A program made the translations under genes and the position numbers. Under the pieces are notes generated by a model that saw nothing but the letters and a program-made list of their open reading frames with translations, was not told the origin of the DNA and did not search any database. Shown one piece after another: positions 6,607 through 16,612 of a stretch of 22,797 nt of DNA. Source of the stretch: Tannerella sp. (GTDB lineage: Bacteria > Bacteroidota > Bacteroidia > Bacteroidales > Tannerellaceae); the NCBI GenBank assembly GCA_031272655.1, contig JAISTJ010000110.1:1-22797 (forward strand). Direction: 5' to 3'. Each line of letters starts with the position of its first letter. The first letter of the stretch is position 1.

Positions 6607-7359
6607 ATGAGACAAAACGGCTTCGGTTTAATGCCAAACATGCCTCCGGCGGTCAAAAACATCATCATCATCAATGCGCTGATGTGGCTGGCGTCGGTTT
6701 TTATGACGAGGATTGACCTCTCGGATATGCTCGGACTGCACTATCCGATGGCGAAGAATTTCCATCTGTATCAGGTAGTTAGCTACATGTTTATGCACGC
6801 TTCCTTCGCGCATATTTTCTTCAACATGTTCGCCGTCTATATGTTTGGCAACGTGCTGGAACAGAGGTGGGGCTCGAAACGCTTCCTGACCTACTACATG
6901 GTAACGGGAATCGGCGCGGGGTTGATAAATTTGTTAGTTATCTATCTGAGAATAAGGCATATAGAGATGCAACTTACGCCCGATTTGGTGGAAATGGTAC
7001 ATTCGGAAGGGGCGTCGGTGCTTGCCGAAGGGAAGAACTACACAAACCCGCTGCTCGGCAACCTCAATGCGCTTATCAACAGCAGCACTGTCGGCGCTTC
7101 GGGTGCGGTGTTCGGCATCCTGATGGCTTTCGGGATGATGTATCCCAACGTCAGCATGTACATTTTCCCGCTCCCGTTCCCGATAAAAGCGAAGTATATG
7201 GTGCTCGGGTACGGGGCGATTGAACTGTTCCTCGGCTTCGCAAACTTCAGATCCGACAACATTGCCCACTTTGCGCATCTGGGCGGCATGCTCTTCGGCG
7301 TTATTATGGTATTGCTCTGGAAGAAAAAAAATTATAACGATGGCAACTATTATTACTGA
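6607..7359 (+). CDS. Rhomboid-family intramembrane serine protease (first of a pair)
   Basis: Inner-membrane protease that cleaves transmembrane substrates. The 250 residues include the rhomboid landmarks: HASFAHIFFNM (His69 and Asn73, the oxyanion region), GASGAVFG with nucleophile Ser165, and NIAHFAHLGG with the catalytic His224. The dyad is therefore intact. An insertion of about 45 mostly polar residues (about 115-160) lies before the catalytic-serine helix, longer than in GlpG. The last residues are basic and Tyr/Asn-rich. Its stop overlaps the next rhomboid start by 20 nt, so the pair is probably made together. Substrates are not evident from the neighbourhood. Confidence 0.93.
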   Translation: MRQNGFGLMPNMPPAVKNIIIINALMWLASVFMTRIDLSDMLGLHYPMAKNFHLYQVVSYMFMHASFAHIFFNMFAVYMFGNVLEQRWGSKRFLTYYMVTGIGAGLINLLVIYLRIRHIEMQLTPDLVEMVHSEGASVLAEGKNYTNPLLGNLNALINSSTVGASGAVFGILMAFGMMYPNVSMYIFPLPFPIKAKYMVLGYGAIELFLGFANFRSDNIAHFAHLGGMLFGVIMVLLWKKKNYNDGNYYY

Positions 7360-8278
7360 TATAAAACGCAGATACTTAAACGGTTCCATCCTAATGCGCT
7401 TCATTTATATCAATGCGGCGGTTTACCTGCTACTGACGGTTATAATGATAGTGTTGGCGCTGTTTAAGACAGAATCGTCGTTAGCGCTGTACTTAGAACT
7501 GCCGTCCAACCTGTGGCTGCTCATCCGCCGGCCATGGACGCTGCTGACTTATATGTTCGTACACCTTGATTTTCTGCATATTCTGTTTAATATGCTGTGG
7601 CTCTACTGGTTCGGGAAGATTTTCATGCAGTTTTTCACCGGCAGGCAGTTTGGCGGGCTTTACCTGCTCGGCGGCCTGGCTGGTGCAGTGCTTTTCCTGC
7701 TCAGTTATAACACTTTACCGCTGTTGAGAGACAGGGCTGACTTTAGTTTTTTGGCAGGGGCATCGGCTTCGGTAATGGCTATCGTTTTTGCCGTCGCTTT
7801 TTATCAGAAAGACTTCATTATCAACCTGTTATTCATTGGACAGGTGAAACTTATCTGGTTAGCCGTAGGGGTGCTTGCGCTTGACGTCCTTGCGCTGTCG
7901 TCGTCCAATGTGGGTGGGCATATTGCGCATATCGGCGGGGCGCTGCTCGGTATATGCTTCGCTTCGCAGTACCGGCGCGGAAAAGATATTACAGCCACTG
8001 TCAACCGGTGGCTCGACGGGATTGTGAACTGCTTCTCCGCTAAACCGACTTTCAGGGTTAAACGTCCGCCTTCCGGTTTTGGCGGTTCGTCCGGCAGCGG
8101 CGCTTTTTCGGGCGGTTACGGCGACGGGCGGCGGGCGGAAACGGATGCCGAATACCTGCTCCGGAAAAAGAAAGAAGAACAAATAATTGACGAAATACTT
8201 GATAAACTGAAACGTTCGGGATATGAAAGCCTATCGGCGGAAGAAAAAAGAAGGCTCTTTGAAGCCAGCAAAAAGTAA
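7340..8278 (+). CDS. Rhomboid-family protease with a DUF6576-like cytoplasmic tail
   Basis: Second intramembrane serine protease of the pair, 312 residues from the ATG at 7340. An in-frame ATG at 7220 would add 40 residues translated from inside the first rhomboid, with no family likeness, so I reject it. Motifs: HLDFLHILFNMLWLYWFG (His80, Asn84), FLAGASASVMA with nucleophile Ser142, and GGHIAHIGGALLG with catalytic His197. After the membrane core comes a Gly/Ser-rich linker (about 245-268), then a charged helical tail (EYLLRKKKEEQIIDEILDKL, and SLSAEEKRRLFEASKK) resembling DUF6576, frequent on Bacteroidetes rhomboids. The tail coding region overlaps the start of the next gene by 56 nt. Confidence 0.93.
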   Translation: MATIITDIKRRYLNGSILMRFIYINAAVYLLLTVIMIVLALFKTESSLALYLELPSNLWLLIRRPWTLLTYMFVHLDFLHILFNMLWLYWFGKIFMQFFTGRQFGGLYLLGGLAGAVLFLLSYNTLPLLRDRADFSFLAGASASVMAIVFAVAFYQKDFIINLLFIGQVKLIWLAVGVLALDVLALSSSNVGGHIAHIGGALLGICFASQYRRGKDITATVNRWLDGIVNCFSAKPTFRVKRPPSGFGGSSGSGAFSGGYGDGRRAETDAEYLLRKKKEEQIIDEILDKLKRSGYESLSAEEKRRLFEASKK

Positions 8279-9398
8279 GGTCTGGATAAAACCTTTCAGG
8301 CTGATATTCAACTCGGTAATGGGCATTAGTGGGCTTGTTGCCGCATTGTTGCTTGCGGCTTCGGCCTATTCCGACATTTTTTCGCCCGAAAAAAGCGTCC
8401 TGTTCGCATATCTCGGCCTCTGTTTCCCGCTGTTCATCATCGCAGGGCTGTTCTTTTTATTCTTCTGGCTTTTTACAAAAAGGTGGCTGTTCGTTTTTGT
8501 GCTTGCGCTTGACTTCATACTTTGTTGGAAACCACTGACCCGCTACTGTCCGTTTCATCCGTTAACAGAGGTAACCCGCAGCGACGATGTTATTAAACTG
8601 CTGACTTACAATGTGATGGATTTTGGCTATTTCGATAATACGAAAGACTCTAAAAATAAGATGGTTGAGTATATTGCTAAGTCGGGCGCCGACATTGTTT
8701 GCCTGCAGGAATATATGGTCGGTACGCGCCCAAATATGATGAGTTCGGCCGACATAGCTGCTGCGTTGCCGATGTATCCTTATATTTCCGAAGTGTTCGT
8801 TAAACGGCAGGGTAACGGCGATGGTTACGGGCTTGCGGTGCTGTCGAAATTTCCAATTACGAAATCGTCTCGGATACGGTTCGCGTCGGCATACAACGGT
8901 TCGGCGCTATTTAATATTAATGTACACGGGAAGAAACTCGTCCTCATCAACAACCATCTTGAGTCGTTTAAACTGACAGCCGAAGACCGTACAAAATACT
9001 CTAACGTGCTGACTAAAGGCAATTTAGAGGCTTTTGAAGAGCTACGCGCTACTATCCCCAAGAAACTGAGCGTCGCTTTCAGAACACGCGCACGCCAGGT
9101 AGCTATCATTGCAGATGCTATCCGCAAAGAAAACGGCTATTACACAGTCGTTTGCGGTGATTTCAACGACACCCCGATCTCATTCGCACACCGCACCATG
9201 CGCAACATCCCGCTGATTGATTCCTTCGCCGAATCCGGCTTAGGGCTTGGCACTTCCTATAACCGTAACCTGTTCCTCTTCCGCATTGACCATATCCTCC
9301 ATTCACCGGCCATGCAGTCGTATAACTGCCGTGTGGACAGGTCAATCAAGGTTTCCGACCATTATCCGGTCAGCTGCCTGTTGCGATTTAAGAAATAA
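8223..9398 (+). CDS. Membrane-anchored endonuclease/exonuclease/phosphatase-family protein
   Basis: 391 residues. The N-terminal third has a basic start (MKAYRRKKKEG) and three hydrophobic helices (about 34-50, 59-85, 88-102); the rest is an EEP (exonuclease III/DNase I/phosphatase) fold. Metal and catalytic residues are present in order: LLTYNVMDF (Asn130), CLQEY (Glu163), NNHLES (His245), CGDFNDTP (Asp313, Asn315), RIDHILHS (Asp356, His357) and VSDHYPV (Asp379, His380). The substrate is unknown, and EEP proteins include nucleases, phosphodiesterases and lipid phosphatases. With ATG 8223 the gene overlaps the rhomboid by 56 nt; an in-frame TTG at 8259 would cut the overlap to 20 nt and loses only the basic leader, so the exact start is open. 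Confidence 0.9.
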   Translation: MKAYRRKKKEGSLKPAKSKVWIKPFRLIFNSVMGISGLVAALLLAASAYSDIFSPEKSVLFAYLGLCFPLFIIAGLFFLFFWLFTKRWLFVFVLALDFILCWKPLTRYCPFHPLTEVTRSDDVIKLLTYNVMDFGYFDNTKDSKNKMVEYIAKSGADIVCLQEYMVGTRPNMMSSADIAAALPMYPYISEVFVKRQGNGDGYGLAVLSKFPITKSSRIRFASAYNGSALFNINVHGKKLVLINNHLESFKLTAEDRTKYSNVLTKGNLEAFEELRATIPKKLSVAFRTRARQVAIIADAIRKENGYYTVVCGDFNDTPISFAHRTMRNIPLIDSFAESGLGLGTSYNRNLFLFRIDHILHSPAMQSYNCRVDRSIKVSDHYPVSCLLRFKK

Positions 9399-9416
9399 GA
9401 ATTAAAAATGAAGAAT
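9396..9416. repeat. Degenerate heptamer repeat (3 units)
   Basis: TAAGAAT, TAAAAAT and GAAGAAT follow in register, beginning at the stop codon of the EEP-family gene. The unit is the one seen at 151-171 and 22622-22698. Confidence 0.45.
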
Positions 9417-9431
9417 TTAATTTATTTCTGT

Positions 9432-9439
9432 TACTTTTG
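9432..9439 (+). promoter_or_regulatory. -7 element for tamL
   Basis: TACTTTTG matches TAnnTTTG and lies 20 nt before the tamL start codon, predicting a leader of only about 16 nt. There is no TTTG at -33. The same octamer occurs in front of the lipoprotein gene at 11859. Confidence 0.55.
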
Positions 9440-9459
9440 CGGCAAAAAATAAGATAAAA

Positions 9460-11814
9460 ATGGCTTTTCCGAAATATCAAATCATCGCTTGTATCTGCTG
9501 CCTGACAACGCTTTTGTCTTGCAGCTCAACGAAGTATGTAGGTGATGGCCAGTATCTTCTTGATAAGGTTGTTATCCGTTCCGACAACCCTGAAGTGAAG
9601 TCGTCGGAGATGAAGCCTTACCTGCAACAGCAGCCTAATTTCAAAGTCTTCGGGATATTCAAGTGGCCATTGTACCTGTACAATCTGTCTGGCCGTAACG
9701 ATAAGAGTTGGATAAACAGGCAGTTACGCAATATGGGTGAGCCGCCGGTAATACTTGACTACAACCTTGCGACGCAATCGGAAATGCAGTTGCAACGCTA
9801 CCTCTCAAACAGAGGTTTCATAAACGCCGAAATATCAATGGAAACGGATACCGCAAGGCGTAAGAAGGCGATGCTGACTTTCGGTATAAAAACAAATGAA
9901 CCATACCGTATCTATAACTATAATGTTGATATTCAGGATAATACAATAGACAGTATAGCTAACCTGAAGCCCCCGCGCATGTCTTTTTTCAACTCGCTTT
10001 TCCGTTCGGCGCCCCGCGACTATACATCTTATATAAAGGAAGGGATGCTTTTTGACCGCAATCTGCTTGACAAGGAACGGCAGCGAATTACCTCATTATT
10101 AAGGAGAAACGGATATTACGCATTCAACCGCGATTTTATTGGATACAAAGCGGACAGCGCTTTTCAGTCTAATCGCGTTGATTTAGAGATGTTTATCAAG
10201 CCCGTTGAAAAGGTTGATTCGGCCGGAACGGTTATGGAAAGCTCGCACAAGCGGTATTATATCAACGAAGTGAAGGTATTGACAGATTACGACCCGCTTG
10301 ATACGCTGTTTTCGGGTGAAAACTGGCGCATTACCGACTCGGCTGTGTGGCGCGGGCTGAAAATCTATTACGGCAACGAAGGTCGCAGCATCCGGCCTTC
10401 GATTTTGCAGCAAAGCTGTTATATCATACCCGGTTTGCGTTTCAACGAAAGGAGCGTAGAACAGACTTACGCCTCATTTTCAGCGCTTAATGCCTTGAAA
10501 TACATGAATATAAAGTTTGACGAAATACAGATTGGCGACACGTCTAAGCTCAACTGCACCATTTTGACAGCTCCGGCGAAGAGGCAGGGAGTGCGTTTCG
10601 ATGTTGAAGGCACTAACTCTGCCGGCGATCTGGGGTTTGCGTCGTCAATGACTTATCAGCACCGTAACCTGTTCAAAGGCTCGGAGCTGCTTTCGGCAAA
10701 AATCCGCGGCGGCTACGAATACCTGTCGTCAACCAACGAGAGAGGCAACTACTGGGAGTTTGCAGGTGAGACGTCGCTCAACTTCCCCCATTTCATGTTC
10801 CCGTTCGTCAGCTATGATTTCGCCCGCAGGATACGCGCCACAACAGAGTTCAACCTAAGTTACGACCAGCAACAACGCCCCGAATATTACCGTTCGATAG
10901 TATCGGGAGGGTGGATTTACCACTGGCAGAATCGAATGAATACATTGGCGCGTCATACATTTAAGTTACTGGATATCAACTATGTATTCCTTCCTTATAT
11001 AGAGAAGGATTTTAAGGACAGGCTGCCCGAAACAACCGCCCTGTACAATTATTCCGACCGTTTTGTGGTCAGCAGCGGTTATATTTATACCTTCAACAAC
11101 TACGACCCGATGGAACGGCGGCGCAACAACTATTCGTTTCGCTTGGCGTTTGAATCGGCGGGTAACCTGATGTATGCGCTGTCGAACATTTTTGGGGCGA
11201 AAAAGGACGCTAACGGCAGGTATAAACTCTTAGGAATCAACTACTCGGAGTTTGTTAAGGGGGATGTGGATTTTGCCCGCAGCCTGACTATTGACACCCG
11301 CAACTCCGTAGCTTTTCATATCGGAGGCGGCTTGGCTTATCCTTACGGAAACAGCAACGAGATACCGTTTGAGAGGCGCTACTATTCCGGCGGCGCCAAC
11401 AGCAACCGCGGTTGGAGCGTCCGTTCACTCGGTCCGGGCAGCATGGCCATCACCGACAGCACCTCGTTTATCCACCAGACGGGCGATATACGCATTGACG
11501 CCAGCCTTGAATACCGCTCAAAGCTGTTTTGGAAAGTAGAGCTGGCGCTGTTTGTTGATGCAGGAAACATCTGGACCATACAAAAATACGCCTACCAGAA
11601 AGACGGCGAGTTCGACCCGAAGCGTTTTTACAAAGAGATTGCCGTCTCGTACGGGCTTGGCATCAGGTTAGATTTCGATTACTTCCTTGTGCGCCTCGAT
11701 TCCGGCTTCAAGGCATATAACCCGCAAGCTTCGGCAGCCAAGCGCTGGGCTATCTATAATCCGAACTTCAAAGACAACTTTGCATGGCATTTCGCCGTCG
11801 GGTATCCGTTCTGA
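9460..11814 (+). CDS. tamL: TamL-type BamA-family outer-membrane lipoprotein
   Basis: Probable outer-membrane half of the Tam system in Bacteroidetes, where the Omp85-family partner of TamB is a lipoprotein (TamL). The 784 residues begin with a short signal sequence and a lipobox LLSC (Cys21). A region of POTRA-like repeats follows up to about 370, including LLDKERQRITSLLRRNGYYAF and ERSVEQTYASFSALNALKYMN. The last 400 residues are an aromatic-rich beta-barrel with the Omp85-type GGANSNRGWSVRSLGPG (the counterpart of the barrel-lumen RGY/RGF motif) and a C-terminal strand ending in Phe (FAWHFAVGYPF). tamB is not in this window. BamA itself is less likely because BamA is not lipidated. Promoter at 9432. 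Confidence 0.88.
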   Translation: MAFPKYQIIACICCLTTLLSCSSTKYVGDGQYLLDKVVIRSDNPEVKSSEMKPYLQQQPNFKVFGIFKWPLYLYNLSGRNDKSWINRQLRNMGEPPVILDYNLATQSEMQLQRYLSNRGFINAEISMETDTARRKKAMLTFGIKTNEPYRIYNYNVDIQDNTIDSIANLKPPRMSFFNSLFRSAPRDYTSYIKEGMLFDRNLLDKERQRITSLLRRNGYYAFNRDFIGYKADSAFQSNRVDLEMFIKPVEKVDSAGTVMESSHKRYYINEVKVLTDYDPLDTLFSGENWRITDSAVWRGLKIYYGNEGRSIRPSILQQSCYIIPGLRFNERSVEQTYASFSALNALKYMNIKFDEIQIGDTSKLNCTILTAPAKRQGVRFDVEGTNSAGDLGFASSMTYQHRNLFKGSELLSAKIRGGYEYLSSTNERGNYWEFAGETSLNFPHFMFPFVSYDFARRIRATTEFNLSYDQQQRPEYYRSIVSGGWIYHWQNRMNTLARHTFKLLDINYVFLPYIEKDFKDRLPETTALYNYSDRFVVSSGYIYTFNNYDPMERRRNNYSFRLAFESAGNLMYALSNIFGAKKDANGRYKLLGINYSEFVKGDVDFARSLTIDTRNSVAFHIGGGLAYPYGNSNEIPFERRYYSGGANSNRGWSVRSLGPGSMAITDSTSFIHQTGDIRIDASLEYRSKLFWKVELALFVDAGNIWTIQKYAYQKDGEFDPKRFYKEIAVSYGLGIRLDFDYFLVRLDSGFKAYNPQASAAKRWAIYNPNFKDNFAWHFAVGYPF

Positions 11815-11830
11815 AAAATTATTTTCAGAA
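11809..11830 (+). promoter_or_regulatory. Inverted repeat over the tamL stop codon
   Basis: TTCTGAAAA (11809-11817) and TTTTCAGAA (11822-11830) form a 9-bp perfect stem with a 4-nt loop that includes the TGA stop (11812-11814). It is followed by A-rich rather than T-rich sequence, so it is not a standard terminator. It may be a 3'-end structure or a chance palindrome. Confidence 0.35.
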
Positions 11831-11858
11831 AAAATCAGGAATTTTGAAAAAAAAATCT

Positions 11859-11866
11859 TACTTTTG
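11859..11866 (+). promoter_or_regulatory. -7 element for the small lipoprotein gene
   Basis: TACTTTTG fits TAnnTTTG, 18 nt before ATG 11885, and is identical to the octamer before tamL. A TTTG is present at 11843-11846 but with only a 12-nt spacer, so no proper -33 is seen. Confidence 0.5.
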
Positions 11867-11884
11867 CACCAAAATTTGAATAAT

Positions 11885-12595
11885 ATGAAGAATATAAAAA
11901 TGTTTATTTCAGGGACGTTGGCGGCGGTTTTTGCCTGTATAGCGCTGACGGGATGTGGTGAAGGAGAGAATAGCGTTGTAGTGCCGACATATTCTATTGC
12001 CAAAATAACATCGGTTGAGGCCGATGAAGCTATAACTTTTCTTACCTATGGAGACAGGGGGCTTTCGGAGTTTAATTTCAACCGCAACGGCGATTATGCA
12101 GGCAAGGCAACGGTTCAATATCTGCCGACCGGCTTGACGTGCGCTATTGACGGCATCCAGTATGATATACAATACGGCAACACACACGGCACTTTTCGCG
12201 CGGAAGAAATCACTGCCAAGAAAGACGGGGTAATGACTTACCGCGTGGATTATACCTACGATGAAGAAGGACGGATAAAGATGGCGGCGATAAACGGCAT
12301 CTCCAGCGTGGTTATTTACACCGAGTACGCTTATGAGAACAATAAAATCAAAATAGATGACTATGGTCATAAGTATGAGCTGGATTTGTCGTCGGAAGAA
12401 AATACGGGCAACGTCTGCAATGTGTTTGGCTTTGTGGAAACGCCGACCAATTACACCACACAATATGTAATCAATCCTACTTTGTATTATCTTAACATAT
12501 ACGGCGTTCCTGTTAGCAAATTACCTGTTAATCAGGATGTTGAACGTGAAGGAAGCCGTCTCGTAAAAGTAGGCAAGTACAGATATACTTATTAG
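11885..12595 (+). CDS. Bacteroidetes lipoprotein of unknown function (DUF4595-like)
   Basis: 236 residues from the ATG at 11885. An in-frame ATG at 11687 would begin inside tamL and has no signal-like sequence, so I discard it. Residues 1-24 are a lipoprotein signal ending in lipobox LTGC (Cys24). The mature part is rich in short beta-strands with YD and RHS-like turns: EFNFNRNGDYAG, VDYTYDEEGRIKMAAING, YTEYAYENNKIKIDD. This resembles the DUF4595/porin-like lipoproteins common in Bacteroidetes, but no function is known to me. A net acidic sequence and the absence of catalytic motifs suggest a structural or surface role. It has its own -7 element and ends at a strong terminator. Confidence 0.82.
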   Translation: MKNIKMFISGTLAAVFACIALTGCGEGENSVVVPTYSIAKITSVEADEAITFLTYGDRGLSEFNFNRNGDYAGKATVQYLPTGLTCAIDGIQYDIQYGNTHGTFRAEEITAKKDGVMTYRVDYTYDEEGRIKMAAINGISSVVIYTEYAYENNKIKIDDYGHKYELDLSSEENTGNVCNVFGFVETPTNYTTQYVINPTLYYLNIYGVPVSKLPVNQDVEREGSRLVKVGKYRYTY

Positions 12596-12634
12596 ATTTT
12601 AAAATTTTCATAAGATTTGCATGCCGGAAACGGC

Positions 12635-12678
12635 AAAAAGAAACTGCTTATTCGTGAGAACAAGCAGTTTCTTTTTTT
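12635..12678. terminator. Bidirectional terminator between lipoprotein gene and rpmE2
   Basis: A 15-bp perfect stem (12635-12649 with 12662-12676) and 12-nt loop contain AGAAACTGCTT and its complement. On the plus strand it runs into seven T (12672-12678); on the minus strand the stem ends in five T. It sits between two convergent genes and can serve both. Confidence 0.9.
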
Positions 12679-12695
12679 ATGGACCAACAAACAAT

Positions 12696-12950
12696 TTATT
12701 TTTTTACTCGGTTGCCATAACGGCTCATGAATTTGTCCACACGGCCGGCGGTATCCACTAACTTGGCTTTGCCGGTGTAGAACGGATGCGAAGTGTTTGA
12801 AATCTCAAGTTTTACAAGCGGGTATGTAACGCCGCCAATTTCAATCGTTTCCTTCGTATTGATAGTTGAGCGCGTGATGAACGTGTCTTCGTTAGACATG
12901 TCCTTGAATACTACCTGTCGGTAGTTCTTTGGGTGAAGTTCCTTTTTCAT
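12696..12950 (-). CDS. rpmE2: 50S ribosomal protein L31, type B
   Basis: Component of the large ribosomal subunit. The 84 residues have the L31 pattern: [20 protein letters not shown], an internal TFITRSTI, then [18 protein letters not shown] and [13 protein letters not shown]. There is no cysteine, so this is the zinc-free (C-minus, type B) form. In many bacteria the type B copy is induced under zinc limitation via Zur; in Bacteroidetes it is often the only copy, so zinc control should not be assumed. It has a separate consensus promoter and a leader of about 73 nt that opens with a small hairpin and U-tract. Confidence 0.95.
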   Translation of the reverse strand: MKKELHPKNYRQVVFKDMSNEDTFITRSTINTKETIEIGGVTYPLVKLEISNTSHPFYTGKAKLVDTAGRVDKFMSRYGNRVKK

Positions 12951-13002
12951 TGCTATGTATCTGTTTTATAATTATTTACGTAAAAATTTCGATTTCCGGA
13001 TG

Positions 13003-13024
13003 AAAAAAACACCCCGATTTCGGG
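13003..13024 (-). promoter_or_regulatory. Terminator-like mini-hairpin at the start of the rpmE2 leader
   Basis: On the minus strand, CCCG-AAAT-CGGG (13013-13024) is followed by GTG and seven T (13003-13009). The predicted rpmE2 transcript begins at about 13023, so the hairpin would lie at the very 5' end. It is also 51 nt past the dapA stop and could act as a weak terminator for the ligA-dapA operon. The stem is only 4-5 bp. Confidence 0.4.
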
Positions 13025-13027
13025 CTG

Positions 13028-13058
13028 CAAAATTAGTGATAATTTTTTAAAATCCAAA
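13028..13058 (-). promoter_or_regulatory. Promoter of rpmE2
   Basis: Minus strand: TTTG (13055-13058), 19-nt spacer, TAATTTTG (13028-13035). This is a full match to the Bacteroidetes consensus. It begins 16 nt beyond the dapA stop, so rpmE2 can be expressed independently of the upstream operon. Confidence 0.72.
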
Positions 13059-13074
13059 AAAGTTTGCTGTTTTT

Positions 13075-13971
13075 TTATTTAACTTTTATATTTAATTTAT
13101 GCAGCACCTCGCGGATTTTCTCGAAAGTGGGGATTCGGGTAGGGACAAGGGGGAGGCGTAACTTGTTCTCTATGAAGCCCATCATGTGGAGCATACTCTT
13201 AACGCCTGCGGGGTTGCCGTCCACGAACAGCAGCTCGAACAGCTCGGCAAACCGCGAGTGGATGACACGGGCATTGGTGTAGTCGCCTTCGAGCGCGAGC
13301 CTCACCATACGGCTAAATTCGCGCGGGAAAGCGTTGCCTATCACCGAGATAACGCCTACAGCGCCTAATGCTATCAGCGGGAAAGTGATGCCATCGTCGC
13401 CTGAAATAACCTGAAAATCAGCAGGTTTATTCTTGATGATGTCGTCCATCTGGGTGATATTGCCGGACGCTTCCTTGATTGCGGTTATATTGTTACATTC
13501 GCGGGCAAGGCGCAGTGTTGTCTGCGGCGTCATGTTCATCCCCGTGCGCCCGGGTACATTATATAATACTATCGGTAGCGGGGAAACGGCAGATATGGTT
13601 TTAAAGTGCTGATAGATACCTTCTTGCGACGGTTTGTTATAGAAAGGCACTACCGATAGTATGGCATCAACGCCTTTTAAATCAGTATGTTCCAACTGGT
13701 GAACGACATTCCTTGTGCAGTTGCCGCCGACGCCAAGCACTATCGGGATACGGCGACGGACGCGCTCAACCACAATACGGGTTATTTCTTTCTTCTCTTC
13801 CTCTGATAATGTGGGAGTTTCGCCCGTAGAGCCGAGCGCCACGATATAATCTGTCCCGTTCTCAATGAGGTGGTCTATCATCCTGATTAATGCCTCATAA
13901 TCAATACTTTCATCTTCTTTGAATGGAGTTATCAGGGCGACGCCCATTCCGCGTAAATCTATTTTTGCCAT
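13075..13971 (-). CDS. dapA: 4-hydroxy-tetrahydrodipicolinate synthase
   Basis: Condenses pyruvate with aspartate semialdehyde in the cytosol, the first committed step to meso-diaminopimelate and lysine, and so feeds peptidoglycan. The 298 residues match the (beta/alpha)8 family over the full length: GVALITPFKED at the N-terminus, GSTGETPTL (residues 47-55, pyruvate-binding), LYNVPGRTGMN (Tyr137, Arg142), and AIKEASGN with Schiff-base Lys166. Strand 8 carries GNPAGVKSML. It is the last gene after ligA and a small conserved protein (gap to the latter 2 nt), so it is likely cotranscribed with them. It ends next to the rpmE2 promoter. Confidence 0.96.
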   Translation of the reverse strand: MAKIDLRGMGVALITPFKEDESIDYEALIRMIDHLIENGTDYIVALGSTGETPTLSEEEKKEITRIVVERVRRRIPIVLGVGGNCTRNVVHQLEHTDLKGVDAILSVVPFYNKPSQEGIYQHFKTISAVSPLPIVLYNVPGRTGMNMTPQTTLRLARECNNITAIKEASGNITQMDDIIKNKPADFQVISGDDGITFPLIALGAVGVISVIGNAFPREFSRMVRLALEGDYTNARVIHSRFAELFELLFVDGNPAGVKSMLHMMGFIENKLRLPLVPTRIPTFEKIREVLHKLNIKVK

Positions 13972-13973
13972 TA

Positions 13974-16572
<2,599 letters not shown>

Positions 16573-16600
16573 TCAGTGTAAAAAATTGCGGGGAAAGTTG

Positions 16601-16608
16601 TACCTTTG
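16601..16608 (+). promoter_or_regulatory. -7 element for miaB
   Basis: TACCTTTG fits TAnnTTTG and ends only 4 nt before the GTG start at 16613. If used, transcription would start at or within a base or two of the start codon. No TTTG at the -33 distance. Confidence 0.5.
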
Positions 16609-16612
16609 CGGC

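Noticed and set aside
7220..7339. 40-residue N-terminal extension of the second rhomboid
   Set aside because: It lies within the first rhomboid and reads as out-of-frame sequence; the family begins at 7340.
6934..7404. Minus-strand open frame of 156 codons opposite the first rhomboid
   Set aside because: Shadow of the rhomboid coding frame, rich in His, Arg and Glu, with no family resemblance or promoter.
11687..11884. 66-residue extension of the small lipoprotein
   Set aside because: Inside tamL and would bury the lipoprotein signal peptide; the -7 element at 11859 supports ATG 11885.
12635..12678. Small RNA or toxin-antitoxin signal from a long perfect hairpin
   Set aside because: Position between two convergent stops and T-tracts on both strands are fully explained by a bidirectional terminator.
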